64,000 nucleotides of DNA from Novosphingobium panipatense (GCF_002149965.1 NZ_MSQB01000003.1:186001-250000), one strand, 5' to 3'. Positions 45,923 through 55,593 are shown, numbered from the stretch's first letter. Translations and numbers: made by a program. The notes: generated from the sequence alone by a model not told the origin.

Positions 45923-47353
45923 ATGGAAACGATCAAAAGCACACTCGCGGAACTGGTCCGCGTCTACGAAACCGCCGTCAGCACCCTGCGCGCCGACATT
46001 GCCGCCTTTATCGAGAACGGCACCCCGCCCCCGCCCGAACGCCGCGAATCGCGCGCCTGGTCCTACCCGGAACTGCGCATCGCCTATGCCGGCGTCGAAC
46101 GCGGCACGTTCTACGGCCGCTCGTTCGGCAGGCTGAACGAAACCGGGGTCTACGTCACCACGATCACCCGGCCCCGCCTCTTCGCGGACTATATCGAGGA
46201 ACAGCTGGCGCTGCTCCACGAGGATTACGAAGTGGAGATCACGGTCAGCCCTTCGGCGCAGGAGATCCCCTTCCCCTACGTGCTCGACGGTGTCGGCATG
46301 GGCAGCGTCACGCCGCAGGAACTGGCCGCGCACTTCCCGACCACCGAACTCGCCATGATCGGTGACGAGATCGCGGACGGCGTGTTCCGCCAGTCTTCCG
46401 AAGAGCCGCTGCCGCTGGCGCTGTTCGACGGGCTTCGTACCGATTTCAGCCTCGCCCGCCTCCAGCACTATACCGGCACCAGCGTCGAGCACTGCCAGCG
46501 CTACATCCTCTTCACCAACTACCACCGATATGTGGACGAGTTCGTTGACTGGGCGGGCCAGCAGATCGGCACCGACGGCTATACCGCGCTTTCGGGCGCC
46601 GGGGGCCTCTATCTCGACAGCCCGGTCGACAATGCCCGCGAGCGTCTTTCCGACACGGCCTGGCGCCGCCACCAGATGCCGGCCTATCACCTTATCCGGC
46701 CGGACAAGTCGGGCATCACGCTCGTCAACATCGGCGTCGGCCCTTCGAACGCCAAGACCATCACCGATCACCTCGCGGTCATCCGCCCGGAAGTCTGGCT
46801 GATGATCGGCCACTGCGGCGGTCTGCGCGAAGGCCAGCGCATCGGCGACTACGTGCTCGCCCATGCCTATCTGCGCGACGACCATGTGCTCGATCCGGTT
46901 CTGCCGCCCGAAATCCCGCTGCCCGCGATCGCCGAAGTGCAGCAGGCCCTCGCCTCGGCGGCCGAGACGGTCAGCGGTGAAGGCGGCGCCAATCTCAAGA
47001 AGCGCATGCGCACCGGCACCGTCGTCACCACCGACGACCGCAACTGGGAACTGCGCTACACCGAATCCGCGCACCGCTTCAGCCTGAGCCGCGCCATCGG
47101 CATCGACATGGAAAGCGCCACGATCAGCGCCCAGGGCTATCGCTTCCGCGTACCCTACGGCACCCTGCTCTGCGTTTCCGACAAGCCGATTCATGGCGAA
47201 CTCAAGCTGCCGGGCCAGGCCAACCGCTTCTATGAGGAGGCGATTGCCAGCCACCTCAAGATCGGCCTCCAGGCCTGCGACCTGCTCCGCGCCGAGGGTG
47301 AGAAGCTGCACTCCCGCAAGCTGCGCGCCTTCAACGAGCCGCCGTTCCGCTGA
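45923..47353 (+). CDS. amn: AMP nucleosidase
   Basis: Enzyme of 476 residues that splits AMP into adenine and ribose-5-phosphate. The N-terminal Amn domain is present (SYPELRIAYAGVERGTFYGRSFGRL), and the C-terminal nucleoside-phosphorylase-like domain has VNIGVGPSNAKTITDHLAVI, MIGHCGGLREGQ and GIDMESATIS, with the ribose-binding methionine and glutamate. Length matches E. coli Amn. Single gene followed by a hairpin; it balances adenylate pools under stress. Confidence 0.95.
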   Translation: METIKSTLAELVRVYETAVSTLRADIAAFIENGTPPPPERRESRAWSYPELRIAYAGVERGTFYGRSFGRLNETGVYVTTITRPRLFADYIEEQLALLHEDYEVEITVSPSAQEIPFPYVLDGVGMGSVTPQELAAHFPTTELAMIGDEIADGVFRQSSEEPLPLALFDGLRTDFSLARLQHYTGTSVEHCQRYILFTNYHRYVDEFVDWAGQQIGTDGYTALSGAGGLYLDSPVDNARERLSDTAWRRHQMPAYHLIRPDKSGITLVNIGVGPSNAKTITDHLAVIRPEVWLMIGHCGGLREGQRIGDYVLAHAYLRDDHVLDPVLPPEIPLPAIAEVQQALASAAETVSGEGGANLKKRMRTGTVVTTDDRNWELRYTESAHRFSLSRAIGIDMESATISAQGYRFRVPYGTLLCVSDKPIHGELKLPGQANRFYEEAIASHLKIGLQACDLLRAEGEKLHSRKLRAFNEPPFR

Positions 47354-47392
47354 TTTCGCGCGGCCGCGCGCCGCAAGATCTGGCCTAACATG

Positions 47393-47424
47393 ACGGGCGC
47401 CGCTCCAGCCGGAGCGGCGCCCGT
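47393..47424 (+). terminator. Hairpin terminator of amn
   Basis: Fourteen-base perfect stem (ACGGGCGCCGCTCC and complement) with loop AGCC, 39 bases after the amn stop. The T-run is short (TT). Confidence 0.65.
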
Positions 47425-47644
47425 TTGCGCAGGGGATGAGAAAGCCGCAACGCCGCCCTCATTCCATGCAAAGCTTATGCCATCATTCCGTAAAACCGTC
47501 ATTTATGGAAATCTTCTGGCTTAATATATGAAAAACGGATAACATTATGCTGCATCCATAAACAATAGACAGAAATCCTCATATTGCGCTCTTATTTCAA
47601 TGTGTAGCACGTATTTTACTATTACTTGTCACACGTGGAAATAA

Positions 47645-47658
47645 TAGTTGCGCAACTA
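47645..47658. promoter_or_regulatory. 14-bp palindrome in the receptor promoter region
   Basis: TAGTTGCGCAACTA is a perfect palindrome in an AT-rich stretch, 132 bases before the receptor ATG. It is a plausible operator; no regulator gene is adjacent. Confidence 0.4.
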
Positions 47659-47790
47659 CAACTCATCCATCCAACAATAGATTTGAACTGTTATTGCCTG
47701 ATGACAGAGCATTCATCTTGGGAGCACACCCCCTGATCTGGTTCCGGCCTGCGGCAGACCGCGCGCCGGAAGCTGCAAAGGGAGTATTGA

Positions 47791-50598
47791 ATGACATCCG
47801 ATATGAAGCGCCTTCTGCTGGCGTCGACCCTGCTGATGGGCCTGCCCGCCGCGGCGCATGCCCAGGACGGCGCGCCTGCGCGCGAAACCGCAACCGATGC
47901 CGCGCCGGAAGGCGGCGCCATCGTCGTGACCGGCTCACGCCTGTCCAATCCGAACCTCGAATATGCCGCCCCGATCATGGCCGTTTCCTCCAAGGAGATC
48001 GCGCTGAGCGGGCAGGTCAACGTCGAGAACATCCTCAAGGACCTGCCGCAGGTGCTGCCGGGCTCGACCGCCGCGTCGAACAATCCGGGCGGCGGCGTCG
48101 CCACTGCCGACTTGCGCGGCCTCCGCGCCGAACGCACGCTGGTGCTGGTCAACGGCCACCGCTACGTCTCGTACGACACCAACCAGATCGTCGATCTCAA
48201 CACGATCCCGACCGCGCTGATCGAGCGCGTGGACGTGGTGACCGGCGGCAAGTCCGCCGTCTACGGTTCGGACGCGGTGACCGGCGTGGTGAACTTCATC
48301 ACCAAGCAGGACTTCGACGGTGTCCAGGCCAACGCCAACTACCGCCTGACCGGCGAAGGCGACGGCGCGCAGTACAACGGCGGCCTTCTGGTCGGCAAGA
48401 ATTTCGCCGACGGGCGCGGCAACATCACGATCTACGGCGACTACATGCGCCGCAAGTCGATCCTTCAGTCCGGCCGCAGCTACACGTCGGTGGCGCAGAC
48501 CGACGACGGCGAAGGCGGCCTGATGGGCGGCGGTTCCAGCTCGATTCCCGCCGGCCGCATCGCGCTCGGCGGTAACAACTACAAGTTCGGGCAGGACGGC
48601 AACACCTCGGCCTATACTTCGGCCGATGCCTATAACTATGCCTCGGAAAACTACCTGCAGGTCCCGCAGAAGCGCCAGCTGCTCTCGGCACAGGCCCACT
48701 TCGACGTCAGCGATCACCTGACCCTCTACGGCGAGGGCCAGTACATCCATAACCGCGTCAAGAACCAGCTGGCGCCGACGCCGCTGACGGGCACTTTCTC
48801 GCTCGACACGGATTCCTCGTTCCTGTCCTCCGCCACCCAGTCGCTGCTGAGCGGCTACGACACCGATGGCGACGGCTACACTTCGGCATCGGTCTATCGC
48901 CGCCTGTCGGAAGTGGGCGATCGCATCTCCAACCTCGACAGCAAGGCCTATCGCGGGCTGATCGGCGCACGCGGGCAGATCTCCGGCGACTGGAACTACG
49001 ACGCCTACTTCAGCTATTCGCGCACGAAGCAGGTCGAACGCCAGTACGGCAACGTCTCTGCCAGCCGCGTCCAGCAGGCGCTGCTGACCAGCACCGATTC
49101 CAGCGGCAATCTCGTCTGCTCGGACAGCAGCAACGGCTGTGTCCCGCTGAACATCTTTGGCGCGGGCAACATCAGCCAGGCAGCGGCGGACTTCATCTCG
49201 ATCGACACGGTCAACCGCTCGACCATTACCGAGAAAGTCGCCAGCGGCGCGATCACCAACAACAACCTGTTCGATCTGGGCGCAGGCCCTGCGGGTCTGG
49301 CGTTCGGCGGCGAGTATCGCAGCGAGCACGGCAGCTTCAACCCGGACGCGGCGCTCGCCTCGGGTGACGTGATCGGCTTCAACGGTTCGGAACCGATTTC
49401 GGGCGGATACAACGTGAAGGAACTCTTCGCCGAGTTCAACGTGCCCCTGATCGCGGACAAGCCTTTCGTCGAACGCCTCGAATTCAACGGTGCGGCGCGC
49501 TATTCGTACTATTCGACGGCGGCCAAGTCGGTCGGCACTTTCTCGGCGGGCCTCGTCTGGGCGCCGATCAAGGACATCAGCCTGCGCGGCCAGTTCTCGC
49601 GCGCGGTGCGTGCGCCGACGGTCAACAATCTCTACAGCGGCAACGCTCAGAACTTCGAGCAGGCCACCGACCCTTGCGCGACTTCCGCGGCGCTTTCCAG
49701 TGCCAGCCTCAACGCCAGCTGCGCCTCTTCGGGCATTCCGGCGAACCTGATCGGCACTGAGTACAACGGCGGCGATTCGCAGATCGAAAGCTACAACGGC
49801 GGCAATACGTCGCTGCGCGAGGAAACGGCGAACACCTGGACCTTCGGCACGATGATCCAGCCCCGCTTCATTCCGGGCCTGTCGCTCACCGTCGATTACT
49901 ACCACATCAAGATCGACAACTACATCACCGCCGCCGGCACTTCGAACATCATCTCGGCCTGCTACGGCACCGCCGCGAACGGATGGACGCCTTACGACAC
50001 CAGCTACTGCTCGCTGCTGCCGCGTGACGGCAACAGCTACACGATCACAGGCGCGGTCGACAATCTGTCCAACTCGGGCGGCATGAAGACCGACGGCATC
50101 GACTTCGACATGCAGTATGCGATCCCGCTGGCCTTCGGGCAGAACGGACCGAGCAAACTGACCCTGCGCGCCAGCGGCACACGCCTGATGAACTTCACGT
50201 TCAAGCCGATCGCCGCCCTTTCCGACCTGACCGTGGACTGCGCGGGCAAGTTCGGCCTGCTCTGCGGCAATGTCTTTGCAAAGTGGCGCCTCAACGGCCG
50301 CGTGACCTGGTCGACCGAGGGCAAGACGCTCTCGCTCGCCTGGCGCCACCTCTCGCCGGTCAAGGACGACGATGCCTCGACGACCTACAGCATCGAGAAG
50401 ATCAAGGCCTACGACTACTTTGATCTCACCGCGCAGATCGACGTGGCCAAGCGCTTCACCTGGAATATCGGCATGAACAACATGTTCAACAAGAAGCCGC
50501 CGATCCTCGGCGACAACCAGGAACAGTCGAACACTTACCCGACGACCTACGACGTCTACGGCCGCACGTTCTTCACCGGCATCACGGTGGACTTCTAA
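47791..50598 (+). CDS. TonB-dependent outer-membrane receptor
   Basis: Receptor of 935 residues. Signal peptide MKRLLLASTLLMGLPAAAHA, then a plug domain with the TonB-box-like IVVTGSRLSNPN, LRGLRAERTLVLVNGHRYV and GGKSAVYGSDAVTGVVNFI, then a 22-strand barrel ending in phenylalanine (FFTGITVDF), as needed for outer-membrane insertion. The ATG at 47791 follows AAAGGGAG. Large sphingomonad receptors of this kind import oligopeptides, glycans or aromatic compounds; the convergent M2 peptidase favours peptides. A terminator hairpin follows. Confidence 0.95.
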   Translation: MTSDMKRLLLASTLLMGLPAAAHAQDGAPARETATDAAPEGGAIVVTGSRLSNPNLEYAAPIMAVSSKEIALSGQVNVENILKDLPQVLPGSTAASNNPGGGVATADLRGLRAERTLVLVNGHRYVSYDTNQIVDLNTIPTALIERVDVVTGGKSAVYGSDAVTGVVNFITKQDFDGVQANANYRLTGEGDGAQYNGGLLVGKNFADGRGNITIYGDYMRRKSILQSGRSYTSVAQTDDGEGGLMGGGSSSIPAGRIALGGNNYKFGQDGNTSAYTSADAYNYASENYLQVPQKRQLLSAQAHFDVSDHLTLYGEGQYIHNRVKNQLAPTPLTGTFSLDTDSSFLSSATQSLLSGYDTDGDGYTSASVYRRLSEVGDRISNLDSKAYRGLIGARGQISGDWNYDAYFSYSRTKQVERQYGNVSASRVQQALLTSTDSSGNLVCSDSSNGCVPLNIFGAGNISQAAADFISIDTVNRSTITEKVASGAITNNNLFDLGAGPAGLAFGGEYRSEHGSFNPDAALASGDVIGFNGSEPISGGYNVKELFAEFNVPLIADKPFVERLEFNGAARYSYYSTAAKSVGTFSAGLVWAPIKDISLRGQFSRAVRAPTVNNLYSGNAQNFEQATDPCATSAALSSASLNASCASSGIPANLIGTEYNGGDSQIESYNGGNTSLREETANTWTFGTMIQPRFIPGLSLTVDYYHIKIDNYITAAGTSNIISACYGTAANGWTPYDTSYCSLLPRDGNSYTITGAVDNLSNSGGMKTDGIDFDMQYAIPLAFGQNGPSKLTLRASGTRLMNFTFKPIAALSDLTVDCAGKFGLLCGNVFAKWRLNGRVTWSTEGKTLSLAWRHLSPVKDDDASTTYSIEKIKAYDYFDLTAQIDVAKRFTWNIGMNNMFNKKPPILGDNQEQSNTYPTTYDVYGRTFFTGITVDF

Positions 50599-50610
50599 GC
50601 GCCCACGAAA

Positions 50611-50641
50611 AAGGGGAGCCGGCGCGAACCGGCTCCCCCTT
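50611..50641. terminator. Bidirectional terminator between receptor and peptidase genes
   Basis: Stem AAGGGGAGCCGG pairs with its complement across a six-base loop, 12 bases after the receptor stop and 51 bases after the end of the convergent peptidase gene. Confidence 0.75.
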
Positions 50642-50691
50642 GTCGGCTGCGAAGCGGCCCCGGCGACATCACGTTGCCGGGGCCGTTCTCG

Positions 50692-52527
50692 TTACCAGCC
50701 CTGCGTCTCGCCCTTGTTCTGCTCGTCGAGCCACTTCTTCAGCGGCGCGAAGTAGTCGAGCATCGGCTTGGCGCTCATCTGCGGGGTGCCGGTGAAAGCC
50801 TTGAGCGCTTCCGGCCAGGGCTTCGACATGCCCATTTCCAGCATCTTGTTGAGATTCGCGCCGACCTTCTTGTCGCCGTAGAAGCTGCAACGGTGCAGCG
50901 GTCCCTTCCAGCCGGCCTGCTTGCACGCAGCCTGATAGAACTGGAACTGGAGGATGCGGGCCAGGAAGTAGCGCGTATAGGGCGTGTTGCCCGGTACGTG
51001 GAACTTGGCACCGGCATCGAAACCGTCGTCGCTGCGGGCGGTGGGCGGCGTGATGCCCTGGTAGTCCAGACGCATCTTGGTCCAGGCCTTGTTGTAGTCG
51101 GCAGGCTGGATCGAACCGTCGAAGATGCCCCAGCGATAGCGGTCGATCAGCAGGCCGAACGGCAGGAACGCCACCTTGTCCATCGCCTGACGCAGCAGCA
51201 GGCCGATGTCCTTGTCGGCGCTGGGAACCTTCGCCTTGTCGAGCAGGCCGATCTGCACGAGGTACTGCGGCGTGATCGACAGCGCGATGAAGTCGCCGAT
51301 CGCCTCGTGGAAGCCGTCGTTGGCGCCGTTGAGATAGAGGAACGGCTGCTTGTTGTAGGCGCGCTGGTAGTAGTTGTGGCCCAGTTCGTGGTGGATCGTC
51401 ACGAAGTCGTTGGAATCGACCTTGGTACACATCTTGATGCGGATGTCGTCCTTGTTGTCGACATCCCAGGCCGAGGCGTGGCAGATCACCTCGCGGTCGG
51501 CGGGCTTGACGATCATCGAGCGCTTCCAGAACGTTTCCGGCAGCTGCGCGAAGCCGAGCGAAGAGTAGAAGCCCTCACCCGCCTTCACCATGTCGATCGG
51601 CGTGCGGCCTTGCGCCTTCAGCAGATCGCCGATGTCATAGCCGAGATCGCCAGCACCCTTCGGTGCCACCAGCGGATAGATCGTGCCCCATTCCTGCGCC
51701 CACATGTTGCCGAGCAGGTCGGCGCGGATCGCGCCGGTCTTGGGCTGCACGGCATCGCCGTACTTTGCGTTCAACTTGTTGCGCACGTAAGTATGCAGCG
51801 CGAGATAAAGTGGCTTCACTTCTTCCCAGAGACGCTCGGTCTCCGCCGAGAACTGCTCCGGCGTCATGTCGTAGCCCGAACGCCACATGGCGCCGACGTC
51901 GGCATAGCCGAGTTCCTTGGCCCCTTGGTTGGCGATGCCGACCATCTTCACGTAGTCGGCCTTCATCGGCTTGCCGACATTATCGTGCCAGGTCGTCCAC
52001 ATCTCGGCGAATTCGGCGGGGGTGTGGGTCAGGTTGCCCATCTCCGATTCGATATCCGAACCGTTGATTTCCTTGCCGTCCAGCGTGCCGCGGCCCTTGC
52101 CGTACGTGGAGGCCAGACGCGTGCTGATCTCGCTGAGCTGCGCCGCCGCGCCGGGCGTGGTCGGCGCGGGCAGGACGATGCTCTGGCGCAGGATGCCCAG
52201 CTTGCGCGAAACGTCTGCATCAAGACCCGGCAGCTTCGCGAACTTCGCCGCTTCCACCGCATAATTGACCTGCTTCTCGGTCAGCAGCCCGTTGGACTGC
52301 GCCGCCAGCGCATCGGTATCGTCGGTCAGGTAGGTATAGTTCACCCAGTTGATGCGGGCATTGTCGACCGAGAAATCGAACAGGTCCTTCTCGGCAGCGG
52401 CCACGAACTGCGCGGCGCCTTGCGCGGTTTCCGGGTACGACGGCGCGTCCTCGGCAAAGGCCGGCGCGGCCACGCCGAACGAAAGCCCTGCCGCAAGCGC
52501 GGCAAGCGCGGTGGATGCGAATTTCAT
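50692..52527 (-). CDS. Peptidase family M2 (angiotensin-converting-enzyme-like dipeptidyl carboxypeptidase)
   Basis: Exported zinc metallopeptidase of 611 residues that would remove dipeptides from peptide C-termini. A signal peptide (ALAALAAGLSFGVAAPAFAE) precedes the all-helical M2 domain. The zinc motif HELGH is at 380-384, and the third ligand E408 lies in GFHEAIGD, 24 residues on, exactly as in human ACE. I chose the ATG at 52527 because GAGG is upstream and the signal peptide starts there. It is convergent with the TonB receptor; periplasmic digestion of imported peptides is likely. Confidence 0.93.
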   Translation of the reverse strand: MKFASTALAALAAGLSFGVAAPAFAEDAPSYPETAQGAAQFVAAAEKDLFDFSVDNARINWVNYTYLTDDTDALAAQSNGLLTEKQVNYAVEAAKFAKLPGLDADVSRKLGILRQSIVLPAPTTPGAAAQLSEISTRLASTYGKGRGTLDGKEINGSDIESEMGNLTHTPAEFAEMWTTWHDNVGKPMKADYVKMVGIANQGAKELGYADVGAMWRSGYDMTPEQFSAETERLWEEVKPLYLALHTYVRNKLNAKYGDAVQPKTGAIRADLLGNMWAQEWGTIYPLVAPKGAGDLGYDIGDLLKAQGRTPIDMVKAGEGFYSSLGFAQLPETFWKRSMIVKPADREVICHASAWDVDNKDDIRIKMCTKVDSNDFVTIHHELGHNYYQRAYNKQPFLYLNGANDGFHEAIGDFIALSITPQYLVQIGLLDKAKVPSADKDIGLLLRQAMDKVAFLPFGLLIDRYRWGIFDGSIQPADYNKAWTKMRLDYQGITPPTARSDDGFDAGAKFHVPGNTPYTRYFLARILQFQFYQAACKQAGWKGPLHRCSFYGDKKVGANLNKMLEMGMSKPWPEALKAFTGTPQMSAKPMLDYFAPLKKWLDEQNKGETQGW

Positions 52528-52818
52528 GGGGTATGCCTCATTTGTCTCTCTGATGACCGGGAGACTAGTCGCCCTCGGCGTGAGATCAACTGTTGAGGGA
52601 GGAAGAAAGGGTAAAAGCAGGGGAGCAAAGCCCCCCTGCACCCCCATTACCGTCTAGGTCACGCGGACCGACGGCGTCGTGCGCCCATGGCTGCGTTGGG
52701 AGACTTAATGGCTGCGCCGCAAGGAGCGCACGACGGATAGGCGGCGCACAACGTCGCCAATTCCGAGGGTCCGGGGGATCTCCTGAGCTTGTCGAAGGGC
52801 CCCGGAATCTGCTTCTAC
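52528..52818. other. Intergenic region with REP-like fragment
   Basis: No gene seen. A stretch at 52770-52806 contains TCCTGAGCTTGTCGAAGGG, flanked by seven-base complementary ends; this resembles one half of the palindromic repeats common between sphingomonad genes. Confidence 0.5.
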
Positions 52819-53580
52819 CTAATCGAGCAGAAACTCGGCCATGGCCCTGCCCATATCCTTGAACGTCACCGAGGACATGTGATTGCCCGGCGTCTCGACA
52901 TAGCGCCCCTGCGGCAGCGCCTCGGCCAGTTCCGGCGCCGAGCCGTTGTCGTGATCCTCCGCCCCGCAAACGCAGAGCGTGGGCATCGCGATCCGGGCGA
53001 TGGCGTCCGCGCCGGTATCGTCCACCGATCCCAGCAGCAGCCGCGCGGCCACACGGTCGATCTTCATCGACTTCATGAAGGCCTGCGCGACGAAAGCCTT
53101 GTCGCCGCGCTCAATCGTGCCGAAGCGATCGATGGCATCCACGAAATGCGCGCTGCGCCGCGCCCAGCCGGAGAGGCCCGTGAGGCCCATGCCACCGAGG
53201 ATCAGCTTGCGCGGGGCCAGACCCGCCAGCACGCCGCGCACCGCCGTCCGCGCGCCGAGCGAGAAACCGCCGAGGTCGTAGTCGGTGAGACCAAGCGCGG
53301 CGATCACCAGCTTGAGGTCCTCGACCAGCACGTCGGCGGGATAGGCCTCGGGGGCGTGCGGCGCGCCGCTCTCGCCGTGGGCGCGAAGGTCCGGCATGAA
53401 GACCTCGAACCCGGCATCGGCCAGGATCTTCGCATTGCCGTACTTGATCCAGTTCACGTCCGCGCTGGAGAACAGGCCGTGGAGCAGCAGCAAGGGCCGC
53501 GCGCCGGTATCGCCCATGACATGCACCGCCAGATCGGTGCCCGCGTAACCTTCGATGACTTCCTTGCGCAGATCGCTCAC
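52819..53580 (-). CDS. Alpha/beta hydrolase
   Basis: Hydrolase of 253 residues: oxyanion motif LLLHGLFSSADVNW, nucleophile serine in GGFSLGAR, acid in CGAEDHDNG and histidine in PGNHMSS. Closest in style to small esterases with unknown substrates. Starts at a GTG immediately after the stop of the GFA gene, with GGAGG inside the end of that gene, so it is translated by coupling. Confidence 0.85.
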   Translation of the reverse strand: MSDLRKEVIEGYAGTDLAVHVMGDTGARPLLLLHGLFSSADVNWIKYGNAKILADAGFEVFMPDLRAHGESGAPHAPEAYPADVLVEDLKLVIAALGLTDYDLGGFSLGARTAVRGVLAGLAPRKLILGGMGLTGLSGWARRSAHFVDAIDRFGTIERGDKAFVAQAFMKSMKIDRVAARLLLGSVDDTGADAIARIAMPTLCVCGAEDHDNGSAPELAEALPQGRYVETPGNHMSSVTFKDMGRAMAEFLLD

Positions 53581-54024
53581 TTAGGGAACCTCCAGTCCTG
53601 CCGCCTTCCAGCGCGAAGCGACGCTTTCGGTCGATGCGCTGTAGTGTCTGGGCAGGTCCTTGGTATCGAGCCACGCGGGATGCAAGCTCTCAGCACCGGA
53701 ATGCGCGGCGGGGCGAAAGAATTCCGGCCTGTCGAAGCTGCCGAGCGTCAGGTCCATGTTGCCGCTGCTCTCGATGAAGTCGAAACCGAGCGGCGTGCCG
53801 CAATGCGCGCAGAACGGTCGGTGAGCGATAGGGGAGCTTTGGTACCAGTCCGGCTCCTGCGTCCATTGGACACCGGCCTTCGACACTTGCACGAAAGCCG
53901 CCGCGAAGCCGCCGGTCGCCTTCTGGCAATAGCGGCAGTGGCAGAGATAGGCCTCGTCGTTCTCGACCTTGGCCTCGTAGCGAATGCGGCCGCACTGGCA
54001 GCCGCCGGTCATGGTTTGGGTCAT
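53581..54024 (-). CDS. GFA (glutathione-dependent formaldehyde-activating enzyme)-like zinc protein
   Basis: Protein of 147 residues of the GFA/CENP-V family. The zinc cysteines are visible in GGCQCGRIRYEA, LCHCRYCQKATGG and FCAHCGTPLGF. Only a few members have been shown to act on S-hydroxymethylglutathione; most, including this one, have no proven reaction. First gene of a pair with the alpha/beta hydrolase. ATG start at 54024. Confidence 0.85.
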   Translation of the reverse strand: MTQTMTGGCQCGRIRYEAKVENDEAYLCHCRYCQKATGGFAAAFVQVSKAGVQWTQEPDWYQSSPIAHRPFCAHCGTPLGFDFIESSGNMDLTLGSFDRPEFFRPAAHSGAESLHPAWLDTKDLPRHYSASTESVASRWKAAGLEVP

Positions 54025-54096
54025 TGCGCGAGCGTAACCCGGCTGCGGCCCGGAGCAAACCGCAGACAGGGTATCGAAGCCGTGATAGGACGCCAC

Positions 54097-54354
54097 ATGG
54101 AAACGAACGACCAAGACGTCACCGGCGAAGAAGATAAAGGCGAAAGCGCGACGGGCGAGAACCTGCCCTTGAGCAGACCCCAGCGCCGCCTGCTCAAGCG
54201 AATCTACAACAGCCGGACGACACCCATCATCGCCGATGACCTGCCATTCCTCACCTACAGGGAAGCCTCCCGCTATCTCCTGTCCCTGCCCGAGGACGCC
54301 CGCGAGGCCGCCTATGCGCAAATGAAGGGGTTTGCCGCAGCCGAAGGTCGATAG
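54097..54354 (+). CDS. Small conserved-looking protein of unknown function
   Basis: Protein of 85 residues: an acidic, low-complexity start (NDQDVTGEEDKGESATGEN) followed by a basic, folded-looking part (LSRPQRRLLKRIYNSRTTPI, LTYREASRYLLSLPEDAREA). The ATG follows TAGGAC, and a strong terminator follows the stop, which supports expression. It diverges from the GFA gene. No family recognised. Confidence 0.6.
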   Translation: METNDQDVTGEEDKGESATGENLPLSRPQRRLLKRIYNSRTTPIIADDLPFLTYREASRYLLSLPEDAREAAYAQMKGFAAAEGR

Positions 54355-54367
54355 AAATTTCGAAACG

Positions 54368-54406
54368 AAAAGGGCCTGCGAAGCGAATGCTCCGCAGGCC
54401 CTTTTT
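54368..54406. terminator. Bidirectional terminator between the small gene and asd
   Basis: Stem AAAAGGGCCTGCG pairs with CGCAGGCCCTTTT over 13 bases; T-runs follow on both strands. Confidence 0.85.
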
Positions 54407-54434
54407 CTGTCAGGTCAGGCCGAAGCCTGCCGCA

Positions 54435-55460
54435 TCAGCCCTTCTTGAGGTGACGGCGGCCCAGCAGTTCGGCGATCTGCACCGCATTGAGCGCAGCGCC
54501 CTTGCGCAGGTTGTCCGAGACACACCACAGCGCGAGGCCATTCTCGACGGTCGGGTCCTCGCGAACGCGGCTGACGTAAGTCGCGCTGTCGCCGACGCTC
54601 TCGATCGGGGTGACGTAACCACCGTCCTCGCGCTTGTCGACGAGCATGATGCCCGGCGCTTCACGCAGGATGTCCTGTGCTTCCTCGGCCGAGATTTCGT
54701 TCTCGAACTCGATGTTCAGCGATTCCGAGTGGCCGACGAAGACCGGCACGCGCACGCAGGTGGCCTGCAGCTTGATCTTGGGATCGAGGATCTTCTTGGT
54801 CTCGACCACCATCTTCCACTCTTCCTTGGTCGAACCGTCGTCCAGGAAGCTGTCGATGTGCGGGATCACGTTGAAGGCGATCTGCTTGGTGAACTTCCGG
54901 GGCTCGACCTGATCGCCCACGAAGATCGCGCGGCTCTGCTCGAACAGTTCGTCGAGGCCTGCCTTGCCCGCGCCGGAAACCGACTGGTAGGTCGAGACGA
55001 GGACGCGCTTGATCTTCGCCTTGTCGTGCAGGGGCTTGAGCGCCACCACCATCTGTGCAGTCGAGCAGTTGGGGTTGGCGATGATGTTGCGTGCCTTGTA
55101 GCCGTCGATCGCTTCCGGGTTCACTTCCGGCACGATCAGCGGCACGTCCGGGTCCATGCGGTAGAGCGACGAGTTGTCGATCACCACGCAGCCTGCGGCA
55201 GCGGCCTTGGGCGCGTAGATCTTCGTGGGTTCGGAGCCCGCGGCGAAGAGAGCGATATCCCAGCCGGTGAAATCGAAATGCTCGATGTTCTTTACTTTGA
55301 GCATTTTGCCGGTTTCGCCGAATTCAATCTCGGTCCCGGTCGAACGCGACGAAGCCACCGCTGCGATCTCGTCGCAGGGGAATTCGCGCTCGGCGAGGAT
55401 GTTGAGCATTTCGCGGCCGACATTTCCGGTCGCGCCGACGACGGCAACCCGGTAACCCAT
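54435..55460 (-). CDS. asd: Aspartate-semialdehyde dehydrogenase
   Basis: Enzyme of 341 residues that reduces aspartyl phosphate to the semialdehyde, feeding lysine/diaminopimelate, threonine and methionine synthesis. NADP motif VVGATGNVGREML, catalytic C132 in NPNCSTAQ, and the substrate histidine region RVPVFVGHSESL are present. Normal length. Single gene between two terminators. Confidence 0.97.
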   Translation of the reverse strand: MGYRVAVVGATGNVGREMLNILAEREFPCDEIAAVASSRSTGTEIEFGETGKMLKVKNIEHFDFTGWDIALFAAGSEPTKIYAPKAAAAGCVVIDNSSLYRMDPDVPLIVPEVNPEAIDGYKARNIIANPNCSTAQMVVALKPLHDKAKIKRVLVSTYQSVSGAGKAGLDELFEQSRAIFVGDQVEPRKFTKQIAFNVIPHIDSFLDDGSTKEEWKMVVETKKILDPKIKLQATCVRVPVFVGHSESLNIEFENEISAEEAQDILREAPGIMLVDKREDGGYVTPIESVGDSATYVSRVREDPTVENGLALWCVSDNLRKGAALNAVQIAELLGRRHLKKG

Positions 55461-55593
55461 TTCAAGATCCTTCTAGCAAAATCCTGCCGCAAGGCGCGTA
55501 GCAGGAAGGCGGGCCGTTACAGGGTGTATGCGCTCCTGACAAGCACCCCCGCAAAAGACTTTCTTTCAAGCAGCCCAATTTGACCGAAAATTA

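Larger units (their letters stand above)
47354..47790. other. Intergenic region upstream of the TonB-dependent receptor
   Basis: No gene is seen in these 437 bases. A terminator-like hairpin (47393-47424) ends amn. From about 47460 to 47700 the DNA is clearly richer in A and T than everything around it and contains a 14-base palindrome at 47645-47658. It is presumably the regulated promoter of the receptor gene. Confidence 0.65.

Noticed and set aside
47935..50349. An 804-codon open frame on the minus strand, antisense to the TonB receptor
   Set aside because: Typical GC-rich shadow: histidine-, arginine- and aspartate-rich translation without domains, while the receptor frame has signal peptide, plug and barrel end.
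52628..52818. Possible small gene between the M2 peptidase and the alpha/beta hydrolase
   Set aside because: Frames there have no ribosome site or protein-like composition, and a repeat fragment covers the middle.
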